Below are positions 9,528 through 18,864 of a stretch of DNA of 39,550 bases, piece by piece; within the stretch, counting starts at the first letter, position 1, and each line of letters begins with the position of its first letter. The position numbers were made by a program, and so were the translations under genes. The stretch lies in assembly GCF_018918095.1 (NCBI RefSeq), contig NZ_JAHLPV010000026.1, forward strand, positions 1 to 39,550, written 5' to 3'. The stretch comes from Acetivibrio sp. MSJd-27. GTDB lineage: Bacteria; Bacillota; Clostridia; UMGS1840; HGM11507. The notes below the pieces were generated by a model. That model had not been told where the DNA came from, did no database searches, and saw only the letters and a list, made by a program, of their open reading frames with translations.

Positions 9528-11410
9528 AACGTTTTTTTGCGAGAAACAGAAAGTATACGTTGATATTCATAGACGCGGGGTTTGTTCTGGTCTCTTATTT
9601 GGCGGCAATTCTTTTGTTTCAGACAGGACAGATGTCCGATTCCATGTTCCGCGCGTTTGAGTTTACGGTTTTGTTGTCGGCGCTTCTGTGCGTGCTGCTT
9701 TTTTTTCTATGCAATATATACCGCAATATTTTACTCTATTCCAGCGTCAGAGAATATACGGTGATCTGTCTTGCGGTTATTCTTAAGATGACTGTGATGA
9801 TAAATTTAAAGCTGTATACAGACTTGAATTTGTTGCCGATTCGCTATATTATACTGAGCAGCTTGATTTTGATGTTTCTGACGATTGGTTTCCGGGTGTT
9901 TATCCGGCTTTCCAATTCCTATTTGACGGAATATGCAAACGGAAAACAGACGGAACGCAAGGAAGCACCCAGACAAAAAAGAATTTTAATAATTGGTGCC
10001 GGGAGCGCGGCAAATATCGTGACGAAAGAACTTCAGATGAAAAACCGGTATCATTATGATATTGTCGGGTTGATTGATGATGACATCAGCAAGCACAACG
10101 GATTATTGAATCATATTAAAATTATCGGTGGCAGGGATTGTATCAAAGATGTGTGCAAAGAACGCAATGTCGAGGAAATATTAATCGCAATTCCTTCCAT
10201 CGCCGCGGAGGATAAAAAAGAAATTGTGAATATATGCCATGAGACGGGGTGTTCGGTTAAAATTCTTCCGCCTATTGGTGAGCTGGGGGCTTACCGGTCT
10301 TTAAATGCCACTTTCCGCTCCCTGAATATTGAAGATTTGTTGGAACGGGACAGTATTAAACTGGACAGCAGTCAAATTTCCGCCTATATTAAGGGGAAGG
10401 TTATTCTGGTAACCGGAGGAGGAGGCTCTATCGGTTCGGAACTTTGTCGGCAGATTGCAAAATTTAAGCCTTCTCAGCTTATTATTCTGGATATGTATGA
10501 AAACAATGCCTATGATATACAGATGGAACTGACGCAGAGTTATCCGAAGATGGATATCAAGGCGCTGATCGCAAACATTAAGGATCGAACAAGGCTGGAG
10601 GAGATCTTCGGCAAATACCGTCCGGAAGTATTATTTCACGCGGCAGCATACAAGCATGTCCCGCTGATGGAGGCAGCGCCCCGGGAAGCGGTAAAAAACA
10701 ATGTTTTTGGCACCTTAAATTTGATGCTGTGCGCAGATAAATACAAGGTCAAAAAGGTCATTCAGATCTCTACAGACAAAGCGGTAAATCCCACAAATGT
10801 GATGGGAACGACAAAACGAATCTGTGAAATGATCGCACAGGGATTGAATCGCGAGAGCGAAACGGAGTTTGTTGCCGTTCGATTTGGCAATGTTTTGGGT
10901 TCTAACGGCTCTGTTATCCCGCTGTTTAAAAAACAAATAGAGCGGGGAGGTCCGCTTACGGTTACCCACAGGGATATCACCCGCTATTTTATGACAATAC
11001 CGGAAGCGGCTCAGTTGGTTCTGCAGGCCGCTACCTATGCCAAGGGCGGCGAAATATTTGTTCTGGATATGGGAGAGCCTGTCCGGATTTATGATTTGGC
11101 ACTTAATATGCTCAAGCTGTCTGATTTGGAACCGGGCAAGGATATTGAGATAAAGATTACTGGTCTGCGCCCCGGGGAAAAACTGTATGAAGAGCTTTCC
11201 AAGAGTGAGGAGGATGTCAGGACGGTGCATGAAAAAATCTTTGTAGCAAAACCGTTGGAGATAGATTTTGCACATTTGAAAGGGAAGCTGGATACGTTAT
11301 ATTTATCGCTTGATGGAATGAGTGATTACGATCTGAGAAACTATTTGAAAGATATTGTACCGGAATATGAGTTTAAAGAAAAGATTTCGAAGCAGGGGGC
11401 ATTGGCATAA
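9524..11410 (+). CDS. Membrane nucleotide-sugar 4,6-dehydratase (CapD/PglF-like)
   Basis: This 628-aa protein starts at ATG 9524, overlapping the phosphatase stop. Four membrane helices occupy about residues 10-130. A first Rossmann-like domain (RILIIGAGSAANIVTKEL) follows, then the catalytic SDR domain with VTGGGGSIGSEL near residue 296. The usual YxxxK is replaced by MGTTK (STDKAVNPTNVMGTTKR, residues about 414-430), which is characteristic of the large membrane dehydratases such as PglF, WbpM and CapD. Known chemistry: UDP-GlcNAc to a 4-keto-6-deoxy sugar. It probably supplies a modified sugar for the polysaccharide that the three preceding genes regulate. No glycosyltransferase, flippase or polymerase follows in this window. 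Confidence 0.92.
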   Translation: MKRFFARNRKYTLIFIDAGFVLVSYLAAILLFQTGQMSDSMFRAFEFTVLLSALLCVLLFFLCNIYRNILLYSSVREYTVICLAVILKMTVMINLKLYTDLNLLPIRYIILSSLILMFLTIGFRVFIRLSNSYLTEYANGKQTERKEAPRQKRILIIGAGSAANIVTKELQMKNRYHYDIVGLIDDDISKHNGLLNHIKIIGGRDCIKDVCKERNVEEILIAIPSIAAEDKKEIVNICHETGCSVKILPPIGELGAYRSLNATFRSLNIEDLLERDSIKLDSSQISAYIKGKVILVTGGGGSIGSELCRQIAKFKPSQLIILDMYENNAYDIQMELTQSYPKMDIKALIANIKDRTRLEEIFGKYRPEVLFHAAAYKHVPLMEAAPREAVKNNVFGTLNLMLCADKYKVKKVIQISTDKAVNPTNVMGTTKRICEMIAQGLNRESETEFVAVRFGNVLGSNGSVIPLFKKQIERGGPLTVTHRDITRYFMTIPEAAQLVLQAATYAKGGEIFVLDMGEPVRIYDLALNMLKLSDLEPGKDIEIKITGLRPGEKLYEELSKSEEDVRTVHEKIFVAKPLEIDFAHLKGKLDTLYLSLDGMSDYDLRNYLKDIVPEYEFKEKISKQGALA

Positions 11411-11684
11411 GCATAGAACGCAGTATCCGAACCCGCCGAAACCAACCAAAAACGGAATTTTTCTGTGTTGTCGGGCTTGTCATACGTCAGTATGCCTGCA
11501 CCCTTCCGCCTTGAAAACTTCTCGTTTTATGATTGCTTTCGGTTTGCCATTTTTTTGATTCGATTTTTCGTTAGGACGAGGAAAAAGCGCAGAGTATACT
11601 GGCGTATGTGCGAGCATTTTGACGATGTCATGGCGGAAAAGCGTTCAAAAAAACGGGTTCGTATGCTGTGCTCTATGCTTAAGC
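11405..11684. repeat. Large composite inverted repeat between operons
   Basis: The outer 31-base arms (11405-11435 and 11654-11684) are complementary at 26 of 31 positions. The interior also holds loosely matching inverted blocks, such as CATACGTCAGTATG on the left and AGTATACTGGCGTATG on the right. The left arm overlaps the last codons and stop of the dehydratase gene. Short frames inside (for example 11465-11689) have no ribosome-binding site or recognisable product. It could be a structured RNA, a dispersed palindromic element or a large terminator. I do not recognise a named family. Confidence 0.6.
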
Positions 11685-11687
11685 ATT

Positions 11688-11721
11688 AGGGAGTTGAATA
11701 CAATATGGTTTTCAACTCCCT
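11688..11721 (+). terminator. Terminator-like hairpin after the large inverted repeat
   Basis: AGGGAGTTGAA and TTCAACTCCCT form a perfect 11-bp stem over a 12-base loop. The following GCTGTTTATGG is only moderately T-rich, so efficiency is unclear. It may end the polysaccharide operon. The remaining 11722-11800 stretch holds only a weak imperfect dyad around CTTGTCCTCG. Confidence 0.5.
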
Positions 11722-11812
11722 GCTGTTTATGGCACTGCTATGAGTGCCCTTGTCCTCGTTGAATGACGGGGCAAGCCCTTATTGAAAAAACGCGATACAA
11801 GGAGGAAAAAGG

Positions 11813-13465
11813 ATGAAATTGAAAAAGAGAATCATGTCATTTCTTTTGACGGTGAGTCTTCTTGGCTCAATGTGCAGTGTCTCGGCAGCAGGAATTTCGG
11901 TTCTCGATCAGGCGGCTGCGGCAATGCTTACCTTTACGAAACAAGACCGTGCAGACATGGTCACATTGCTGGCGCCTATGGTTATCCGGGATTCCGGACT
12001 GGATTCTCTGATTGAAGTGATCGATCGGTATGAGCCGGACTCTGATGGGCTGCTCAGTCCATATCTGGAATATGCTTTGCGGTATACAGACAAAGAAACG
12101 CTAAAAAAGGCCGTCAATTCCCTGCGGCTAATCGATCAGTATGTGCGTGAGGACTACATAAAGAAATTTCAGAACAGAGAAGAAAAGCAATTGTCTTCCG
12201 CGGAAAAAAATGCGTTTGATTCTCTGCTTGAAATAACCTATGCCAAAGCGCCCAATGTGAAAGCGCTTTTTGAGGAAGACGATATTACCACCGGTGTCCT
12301 CGCCAATTTGATGCAGGCAGTCTACGAAACCAATGGGAAACAGCAACTTTTTTATTACGACGGAACACAATATACACTGCGCCATCTGGACAGTAGCATT
12401 GGTAAAAAGATTGGTGAAATCTGGGACATTGATGGAAAGTCATGGATAAAAAGTGTGATTCAGGAATTGAACGATAGGGATACGGCAGAAAAAAATCTGA
12501 TTTTCCAAGTGCTGAGTGCTGTAAAGATGGCTGAAAAATATAATTCAAAACCTCCGGTCAACGGAAACGGATCCGGGACGCCGTCTACCCCCTCCGAACC
12601 GGTAACTCCGGATGGAGATAAAAAATATGTGCCGCGTTACCAAACTGTGGAAGATACACAGGGGTTATTTGATATTGACGTGGATAGTTTTGTAGTTATC
12701 CAAGTGGATATGACAGACAAAGATGGAAATGTGGTTTCTGAACCCATGAAAGAAGTGTTCCGCTTAGAGATTGCCGTGTCCGATCCGAAAGCAATGCTAT
12801 ACCGGATTGACAAAAATCAGATCACTCCGGTCCCGTTCAGTGTATGTGACGGTGAAAAGATGACAGTTCTTCTTGAAAAAACAGGATATTATGGCATCAA
12901 GACCAACCCAGATTATTTTATGGATATGCAGGGACTGTGGGGACAGCAATTTGTGGAATCTCTTTACCAGAGAGCTGTTATCAACGGAAAGGAAGATTAT
13001 ACCTTTGCACCGGAAGACTCTATCACTCGTGAAGAATTTGTAAAATTGATTGTTGCAGGATTTGGTTTGGAGGATGAAACGGCAGTCGTTTCCTTCGAAG
13101 ATGTTGCACAGGGGGCATGGTATTATCCATATGTCGCCAGTGCATATCAAAAGGGCATTGTCAAGGGGATCGATGCGGCTCATTTCGGGGTAGGACAGAA
13201 AATTACCCGGGAGGATATGGTTACGATGATTTCCAATATGCTGAATTCAGAAGGTATTTCTTTGGATGAGATAAACTTTCACGATTTACATCAGATCAGC
13301 GGATATGCGTTAAATGCAGTGAAAATTGGAAAGAGCCTGGGGCTTGTATCAGGGGACGACCAGGGATACTTCCATCCGAAAGAGAATGCGACAAGGCAGG
13401 AAGCGGCAAAAATCATTTATATGTTACTCAGAGCCTATGTTTGCGGGGAGATTACGCTCAAATAA
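11813..13465 (+). CDS. SLH-domain surface protein, helical N-terminal region
   Basis: This 550-aa exported protein has a strong ribosome-binding site (AAGGAGGA) before ATG 11813. The signal peptide is residues 1-25. Residues about 30-245 look largely alpha-helical and match no domain I can name. A Pro/Gly/Ser/Thr linker (about 250-268) leads to a beta-rich segment (about 270-365) and three SLH repeats from residues about 368, 427 (FEDVAQGAWYYPYVASAYQKG) and 488 to the end. The SLH triplet predicts binding to pyruvylated wall polysaccharide. It resembles the protein at 27810-29465 in layout. It is followed by its own terminator and is probably monocistronic. Function of the helical part is unknown. 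Confidence 0.88.
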   Translation: MKLKKRIMSFLLTVSLLGSMCSVSAAGISVLDQAAAAMLTFTKQDRADMVTLLAPMVIRDSGLDSLIEVIDRYEPDSDGLLSPYLEYALRYTDKETLKKAVNSLRLIDQYVREDYIKKFQNREEKQLSSAEKNAFDSLLEITYAKAPNVKALFEEDDITTGVLANLMQAVYETNGKQQLFYYDGTQYTLRHLDSSIGKKIGEIWDIDGKSWIKSVIQELNDRDTAEKNLIFQVLSAVKMAEKYNSKPPVNGNGSGTPSTPSEPVTPDGDKKYVPRYQTVEDTQGLFDIDVDSFVVIQVDMTDKDGNVVSEPMKEVFRLEIAVSDPKAMLYRIDKNQITPVPFSVCDGEKMTVLLEKTGYYGIKTNPDYFMDMQGLWGQQFVESLYQRAVINGKEDYTFAPEDSITREEFVKLIVAGFGLEDETAVVSFEDVAQGAWYYPYVASAYQKGIVKGIDAAHFGVGQKITREDMVTMISNMLNSEGISLDEINFHDLHQISGYALNAVKIGKSLGLVSGDDQGYFHPKENATRQEAAKIIYMLLRAYVCGEITLK

Positions 13466-13583
13466 TCAGATACAATTTGTTCAAAAAAGCAAGATGCTCC
13501 GTTTTTTAGACGGACAGGAACTGATTTTTTCAGAGGGGGGCACTCTTCTGTTGAATGGTTGTATTCTGGGGCGAAGAATTTTG

Positions 13584-13615
13584 AAAAGGGCATTTCTTTT
13601 GAGATGCCCTTTTTT
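13584..13615 (+). terminator. Rho-independent terminator after the SLH gene
   Basis: AAAAGGGCAT pairs with ATGCCCTTTT across a ten-base loop and runs into a T tract. It lies about 120 bases after the SLH stop codon and before the transporter. Confidence 0.75.
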
Positions 13616-13694
13616 CACACAATCTAAATTTAGGGAATGAGATTTCAAAAACAGATAACAATAAAAACAGACGCTATCTATGGAGGACTTGTGT

Positions 13695-15020
13695 ATGCGG
13701 GAAAAATGGAAAAGTTCATTTGGCTTTGTGATGGCATCCGCCGGCGCTGCGATCGGATTGGGGAATCTCTGGCGATTTCCTTATCTGGTGGGGAATGACG
13801 GCGGCGGCGCGTTCTTAATACTATATTTAATTTTTATTGTGCTCATTGGCTTTTCGGTCACCATTGCGGAAGCCGGATTGGGGCGATATGCAGCTAGCAA
13901 TATTGTGGGAAGCTTTCGAAAAATTCATCCTGGACTTGCCTTTGCCGGAGGACTGGGCATTTTAAGCGCTTATCTTCTCTTTTCCTACTATAGCGTAATC
14001 GGCGGCTGGATCATCAAATATGCGGTGACTTATCTGACCGGTAGGAGTTTGGAAAATCCGGAGGCTTATTTTGCAGACTTTACTTCTCAGGTATTCCAGC
14101 CCATTTTCTTTCAAGTTATTTTTATTTTGTTGACCGGTTTTATTGTATACAAAGGGATTGCGAAGGGAATTGAAAAATACTCTAAAATTCTTTTGCCTGT
14201 CTTATTCGTTTTGCTGATTGTCACAGCGGTAAGAGGAATCACCCTGCCCAATGCGATGGAAGGAATCCGTTTCTTTCTGGAACCGGATTTTTCAAAGCTG
14301 ACTGCGAAAACCTTTGTGGATGCTATGGGGCAGGTATTTTTCAGCCTAAGTCTAGGATTGGGGGCGGTGATTACTTACGGCAGTTATCTGGATAAAAAGG
14401 AGAATATTATAAAGGCTTCGGTTCTTGTGCCGACCATTGACACCATAATGGCTGTCATCTGCGGTTTTGCGATTTTGCCGCCGTTGTTCTCCTTCGGACT
14501 GGGTGCTTCCCAGGGACCATCATTGATGTTTGTGTCACTGCCGTTGGTATTCTCTAAAATGTTTATGGGGAATCTCTTCGGTATGATATTTTTTCTACTG
14601 GTCTTTTTTGCAGCAGTCACCTCTTCCATCTCCATGCTGGAAATCATAACAGCTTATTTTACAGAAACCTTCCATGTGAGCCGAAAGAAAGCTACTTTGA
14701 TTCTCTGCACCGGGGTGATTCTGCTGGGGATTCCCTGCTCCCTGTCATTCGGTGTTCTTTCGGATTTTCACCTTTTCGGCCTTACTGTCTTCGATCTGTT
14801 TGATAAGCTGATTTCAAATATTCTGCTCCCCGTCGGAGCAATCCTGCTGTGTATTGCGGTGGGGCATATCTGGGGAGTTAAGAATGCGGTGAGGGAAGTC
14901 ACCAATCAAGGAACGCTCTCCTTCCGTCTCTGGAGAATCTGGGGTTTTTTGATCCGCTATATTGTGCCTGCTGTAATTTTTGTTGTTTTTTTGGCAGGTA
15001 TGGGAATCTTGAGGGTGTAA
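13695..15020 (+). CDS. Sodium-dependent transporter, NSS (neurotransmitter:Na+ symporter) family
   Basis: ATG 13695 follows GGAGGA at 13682-13687, giving 441 aa; an in-frame ATG at 13680 overlaps that site and is less likely. The first helix has the family signature GAAIGLGNLWRFPYLVGNDGGGAF with the unwound substrate/Na+ site. About eleven hydrophobic helices follow, typical of bacterial LeuT/MhsT/TnaT-type members. Known role: Na+-coupled import of amino acids or similar small amines; the substrate cannot be read from sequence. It stands alone between two terminator-like regions and shows no functional link to its neighbours. Confidence 0.93.
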   Translation: MREKWKSSFGFVMASAGAAIGLGNLWRFPYLVGNDGGGAFLILYLIFIVLIGFSVTIAEAGLGRYAASNIVGSFRKIHPGLAFAGGLGILSAYLLFSYYSVIGGWIIKYAVTYLTGRSLENPEAYFADFTSQVFQPIFFQVIFILLTGFIVYKGIAKGIEKYSKILLPVLFVLLIVTAVRGITLPNAMEGIRFFLEPDFSKLTAKTFVDAMGQVFFSLSLGLGAVITYGSYLDKKENIIKASVLVPTIDTIMAVICGFAILPPLFSFGLGASQGPSLMFVSLPLVFSKMFMGNLFGMIFFLLVFFAAVTSSISMLEIITAYFTETFHVSRKKATLILCTGVILLGIPCSLSFGVLSDFHLFGLTVFDLFDKLISNILLPVGAILLCIAVGHIWGVKNAVREVTNQGTLSFRLWRIWGFLIRYIVPAVIFVVFLAGMGILRV

Positions 15021-15189
15021 AATTTCCCTTGTGTAATCAGGGGAAAAGTGGTAAAATAGATCTAAATAATGACGCCGTGCTCGGTCTTTCCAACAGCTCG
15101 GGAAGAGGAAATATCCCGGAGTGCGGGGATTATCCGAAGCGGAGCAAAAGCCCCGGCGATGTTTTTGAAGCGGGGCTCGAAACGGCAGA
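15021..15189 (+). promoter_or_regulatory. metG leader with possible promoter and hairpin
   Basis: A weak promoter is possible: TTGTGT (15029-15034), 17 bases, TAAAAT (15052-15057). A hairpin AGCCCCG / CGGGGCT (15149-15177) lies 25 bases before the start codon of metG. I looked for T-box signatures (the GGTGG-ACCGCG block) and see none. Regulation by the hairpin is only a possibility. Confidence 0.35.
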
Positions 15190-15201
15190 ATGGAGAGTAT
15201 C

Positions 15202-17124
15202 ATGAAAGAGAAATATTACATTACGACGGCGATTGCCTATACCTCACAAAAGCCCCATATTGGCAATACCTACGAGGTTGTTCTGACCGATGCGATTGCA
15301 AGATTCAAAAGACTGGTGGGCTATGACGTATTTTTTCTGACAGGAACGGACGAACACGGGCAGAAAATTCAGGAGTCTGCGGAGAAACAGGGAATCTCGC
15401 CAAAGGAACATGTGGACAGGATTTCCGGTGAGGTGCGAAAAATCTGGGATTTGATGAATACCAGCTACGATAAATTTATCCGGACAACGGATGACTACCA
15501 TGTGAGAGCGGTGCAGCATATCTTCAAAAAGCTGTACGAGCAGGGAGACATTTATAAGGGATCTTATGAGGGGCATTACTGTACACCCTGTGAATCCTTT
15601 TTTACGGATACCCAGCTGGTGGACGGCAAATGTCCGGACTGCGGCAGGGAAGTGAAATTGGCCAAGGAAGAAGCCTATTTCTTCAAGATGAGCAAATATC
15701 AGGATCGCCTGATGAAGCATATCGAGGAGAACCCGGATTTCATCAAGCCGGAATCCCGCAAAAAGGAAATGGTCAACAATTTCTTAAAGCCCGGACTGCA
15801 GGATCTATGTGTATCCAGAACCTCTTTCAACTGGGGTATTCCTGTAGAGTTCGATCCCGGTCATGTCGTCTATGTGTGGATTGACGCTCTCTCCAACTAT
15901 ATCACCGCTCTGGGATATGATCCGGACGGAGAAAGAGCAGCGCTCTATGAGAAATATTGGCCGGCGGATGTGCATATCATAGGAAAAGATATCCTCCGAT
16001 TTCACACCATATACTGGCCCATTATGCTGATGGCTCTGGGAGAACCGCTTCCGAAGCAGATTTTCGGCCATCCCTGGTTGCTGTTCGGCGCGGATAAGAT
16101 GAGTAAATCGAGAGGAAACGTCATGTATGCGGATGACTTGGTTCGCCAGTTCGGCGTGGATCCGATCCGCTATTATCTGCTGAGTGAAATGCCTTACGCG
16201 CAGGACGGAAGTATTACTTATGAGACGATTATCGCCCGGATTAACTCGGATCTGGCGAATATCTTCGGGAATTTGGTCAACCGGACGGTTGCGATGGTTA
16301 ACAAATATTTTGATGGTATTGTACCGGAGCCGGTCTGCAAAGAGGATATCGATGATGAGCTTAAGGATTATGCGGAGGAAACCGTGCGCTCTGTCTTAAA
16401 GAGTATGGAGGATTTAAAAGTTGCAGACTGTCTGGAAGCCATCATTAATCTGGCCAGAAGAAGCAATAAATATATTGACGAGACGATGCCTTGGGCATTG
16501 GCGAAAGAAGAAGCGAAAAAGGAACGGTTGGGTACGGTTCTGTACCACCTGATTGAATCTGTTCGTATTCTGGGAATCCTGATAGGCCCCTTCCTGCCGG
16601 AAACCGGGGAAAAGGTATTAAAACAGATCAACGTGAAAACGGTTAACTGGGATTCTGTTATCGGCGGTTTCGGCAAAACGGAGCCGGGAATCCGAGTGAA
16701 TAAGGAAGAACCTCTGTTCCTGCGGATCGACGAGAAAAAGAAGCTGGCGGAGATTACTGAGGAACTGGAAGCGAAGAGAGAGCCGGAACCTCAGAAAACG
16801 TCCCAGATCACCATTGACGATTTTTCCAAAGTGCAGCTAAAGGTCGGTAAAGTGCTGGAATGTAGCAGGATGGAAAAGGCGGATAAGCTTTTGGTGTTCA
16901 AAATTGATATGGGCACTGAGGTGCGTCAGATTGTATCCGGAATCGCAAAATATTATGCACCGGAAGAATTGGTCGGAAAAAATGTGATTGTGGCGGCGAA
17001 CCTGAAGCCGGTGAAACTGAGAGGCGTCTTGTCAGAAGGAATGATTCTGTCCGCGGAGGCAGGCGACAATTTATCTGTGCTGACCACCCTTTCCGATGTA
17101 CCGGGCGGCAGTGATGTGAGATAG
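15202..17124 (+). CDS. metG: Methionyl-tRNA synthetase with C-terminal tRNA-binding domain
   Basis: This enzyme attaches methionine to tRNA-Met in the cytoplasm. ATG 15202, preceded by GGAGAG, gives 640 aa; ATG 15190 in the same frame would overlap that site. Class I motifs are clear: PHIGN near residue 18 (HIGH) and KMSKS near residue 299. A zinc knuckle has paired cysteines (CTPC and CPDC, about residues 131-152). The anticodon-binding helical domain follows, then an EMAP/Trbp111-like tRNA-binding domain (from FSKVQLKVGKVLEC, about residue 538) that promotes dimerisation. The length is normal for the family. It leads a five-gene housekeeping operon. Confidence 0.97.
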   Translation: MKEKYYITTAIAYTSQKPHIGNTYEVVLTDAIARFKRLVGYDVFFLTGTDEHGQKIQESAEKQGISPKEHVDRISGEVRKIWDLMNTSYDKFIRTTDDYHVRAVQHIFKKLYEQGDIYKGSYEGHYCTPCESFFTDTQLVDGKCPDCGREVKLAKEEAYFFKMSKYQDRLMKHIEENPDFIKPESRKKEMVNNFLKPGLQDLCVSRTSFNWGIPVEFDPGHVVYVWIDALSNYITALGYDPDGERAALYEKYWPADVHIIGKDILRFHTIYWPIMLMALGEPLPKQIFGHPWLLFGADKMSKSRGNVMYADDLVRQFGVDPIRYYLLSEMPYAQDGSITYETIIARINSDLANIFGNLVNRTVAMVNKYFDGIVPEPVCKEDIDDELKDYAEETVRSVLKSMEDLKVADCLEAIINLARRSNKYIDETMPWALAKEEAKKERLGTVLYHLIESVRILGILIGPFLPETGEKVLKQINVKTVNWDSVIGGFGKTEPGIRVNKEEPLFLRIDEKKKLAEITEELEAKREPEPQKTSQITIDDFSKVQLKVGKVLECSRMEKADKLLVFKIDMGTEVRQIVSGIAKYYAPEELVGKNVIVAANLKPVKLRGVLSEGMILSAEAGDNLSVLTTLSDVPGGSDVR

Positions 17125-17138
17125 GATAGGAAAACAAG

Positions 17139-17900
17139 ATGTATTTTGACAGTCACGCGCACTATAACGATGAACGCTTTAACGGGGACAGGGAAACCCT
17201 GCTTCCGGCACTATATGAACAGCATCAGGTGACCTGCATCATGAATGTGGGATATGACCTGGAATCCTCCCGGCAGGCTGTGATGCTTGCACGAAAATAT
17301 CCCTTTGTTTACGCTTCTGCAGGGATCCACCCTCACGATGCAGAGAGTATTCAGGAGGGGGACTATGCCTGTATCGAGGAATTACTTCGGGAGGACAAGG
17401 TGAAAGCAATCGGGGAAACCGGACTGGATTATCACTATGACAATTCTCCTAGACAGCTTCAGAAACAGGCTTTTGACAATCATTTAAGACTGGCGGAAAA
17501 ATGGAATATGCCGGTGATCATCCACGAGCGGGATGCGACATGGGATGTGCTGGATCTCTTAAAGACCTATCACGGCGAGGGGGTTTTTCACTGCTTTTCC
17601 GGCAGTGTGGAGACGGCAAAGCAAGTGCTCGACATGGGGCTGTATCTTTCTTTTGCAGGTCCCGTTACCTTCAAAAACGCGCGCAGACAGCAGGAGACCG
17701 CCGCGTATGTGCCAAAGGACCGTTTTCTGATTGAGACGGATTGCCCGTATATGGCGCCGGAGCCCTTCCGCGGACGGCGGAACGACTCTTCCTTTGTGTA
17801 TCTTATGGCGGAAAAAATCGCGCGGTTAAAGGGAATCAGCAAGGAGGAGGCAGCGGCTCTGAGTATGGCCAATGCAAAACGATTGTTTCGAATTGAATAA
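17139..17900 (+). CDS. tatD: TatD family metal-dependent nuclease/hydrolase
   Basis: This 253-aa protein starts 14 bases after metG. TatD signatures are in order: FDSHAHYND (HxH metal site), GETGLDYHYD, VIIHERDA, FHCFSGS and ETDCPYMAPEPFRG. Members are amidohydrolase-fold deoxyribonucleases, with proposed roles in DNA repair and D-aminoacyl-tRNA processing. The metG-tatD pairing is common in Firmicutes. The ribosome-binding site is modest (ATAGGAAAA). Confidence 0.95.
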   Translation: MYFDSHAHYNDERFNGDRETLLPALYEQHQVTCIMNVGYDLESSRQAVMLARKYPFVYASAGIHPHDAESIQEGDYACIEELLREDKVKAIGETGLDYHYDNSPRQLQKQAFDNHLRLAEKWNMPVIIHERDATWDVLDLLKTYHGEGVFHCFSGSVETAKQVLDMGLYLSFAGPVTFKNARRQQETAAYVPKDRFLIETDCPYMAPEPFRGRRNDSSFVYLMAEKIARLKGISKEEAAALSMANAKRLFRIE

Positions 17901-17912
17901 AGAGGTGGTTGC

Positions 17913-18848
17913 GTGGTAACAACAGTGACATTGAGCCCTTCCCTGGATAAGACCTATATTGTAGCTGAGATGAAGGATGATATCCTGAATTATGCGAAAA
18001 AGACGGTGCTTCTTCCTGGTTCTAAGGGAATTAATGTATCCAGACTGCTTTCCAGACTGGAGGTGCCGAATACGGCTATCGGTCTAAGCGGAGGCGCCTT
18101 CGGCGGGCTTTTAGAAAGCCTGATGAGACAGGAAAAGGTGGAATTTGATTTTACTCATAGCCGGTCGGATATCCGGTTTAATGTGAAAATAATTGATTTG
18201 GCGAACAGCGCATTCACCGATGTGAACGAGCGGGGCGAAGCGGTGACAGAGGAAGAATATCAAAGATTTCTGGAGAACTATAAGGTGTATCTTCGTCGCT
18301 CTGACTATGTGGTTCTGGCAGGCAGTCTGCGGGACGGAATGCCGGAGGAAACCTATGCTTCCCTGATTCAGATGGCTCACCAGGAGAAGGTACCTGTTTT
18401 TTTGGACTGCTGCGGAGGCTGTCTGCGGCGAACGCTTGCAGCGAAGCCGTTTTTGGTGGCTCCCAATATTCATGAGCTCTCAGACTGCTTCGGGGAGGAG
18501 TTCGGTTCCCTCGACAAGGTTGTGGAGTGTGCCAAGCAAATACATAAAAACGGGATTGCCTATGCCATTGTTACGATGGGGGCGGACGGAGCCGTACTGG
18601 CGTGCGCGAACGGTGTGTACAAGATGACTCCTCCGCCAGTGCATACCAAAAATACAACCGGAGCAGGCGACAGCTTTCTTGCCGGCATTCTTTACGGAAT
18701 GCTCCGGCACGCTTCGGAGGAAGAGATGCTGCGGATAGCAGGATCGGTATCTACGGCGAAAGTGGCGAGAGAGGATACCGGAATGCCGGATAAAAACGAA
18801 TTATTTGATTATTACAGCCAGACGAGGGCGATCAAGATAGAAGATTGA
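17913..18848 (+). CDS. PfkB-family sugar-phosphate kinase (1-phosphofructokinase / tagatose-6-P kinase type)
   Basis: GTG 17913, behind GAGGTGG, gives 311 aa. The ribokinase-like fold is indicated by the N-terminal TLSPSLDKTY, the glycine-rich PGSKGINVSRLL, and the C-terminal anion-hole/catalytic motif NTTGAGDSFLAGIL with the catalytic Asp. The length and N-terminus fit the FruK/LacC group, which phosphorylates fructose-1-phosphate or tagatose-6-phosphate. No sugar transporter or regulator accompanies it. It sits between tatD and trmK in the same orientation with short gaps, so it is likely co-transcribed with tRNA and DNA maintenance genes. Exact substrate is uncertain. Confidence 0.88.
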   Translation: MVTTVTLSPSLDKTYIVAEMKDDILNYAKKTVLLPGSKGINVSRLLSRLEVPNTAIGLSGGAFGGLLESLMRQEKVEFDFTHSRSDIRFNVKIIDLANSAFTDVNERGEAVTEEEYQRFLENYKVYLRRSDYVVLAGSLRDGMPEETYASLIQMAHQEKVPVFLDCCGGCLRRTLAAKPFLVAPNIHELSDCFGEEFGSLDKVVECAKQIHKNGIAYAIVTMGADGAVLACANGVYKMTPPPVHTKNTTGAGDSFLAGILYGMLRHASEEEMLRIAGSVSTAKVAREDTGMPDKNELFDYYSQTRAIKIED

Positions 18849-18864
18849 GAAAGGCGATGGAAGG

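Noticed and set aside
11465-11689. Short + strand frame inside the large inverted repeat
   Set aside because: There is no ribosome-binding site, the translation has low coding character, and the bases are explained by the inverted-repeat structure.
15021-15201. T-box or SAM riboswitch before metG
   Set aside because: No GGTGG-ACCGCG block and no S-box core is visible; only a simple hairpin is present.
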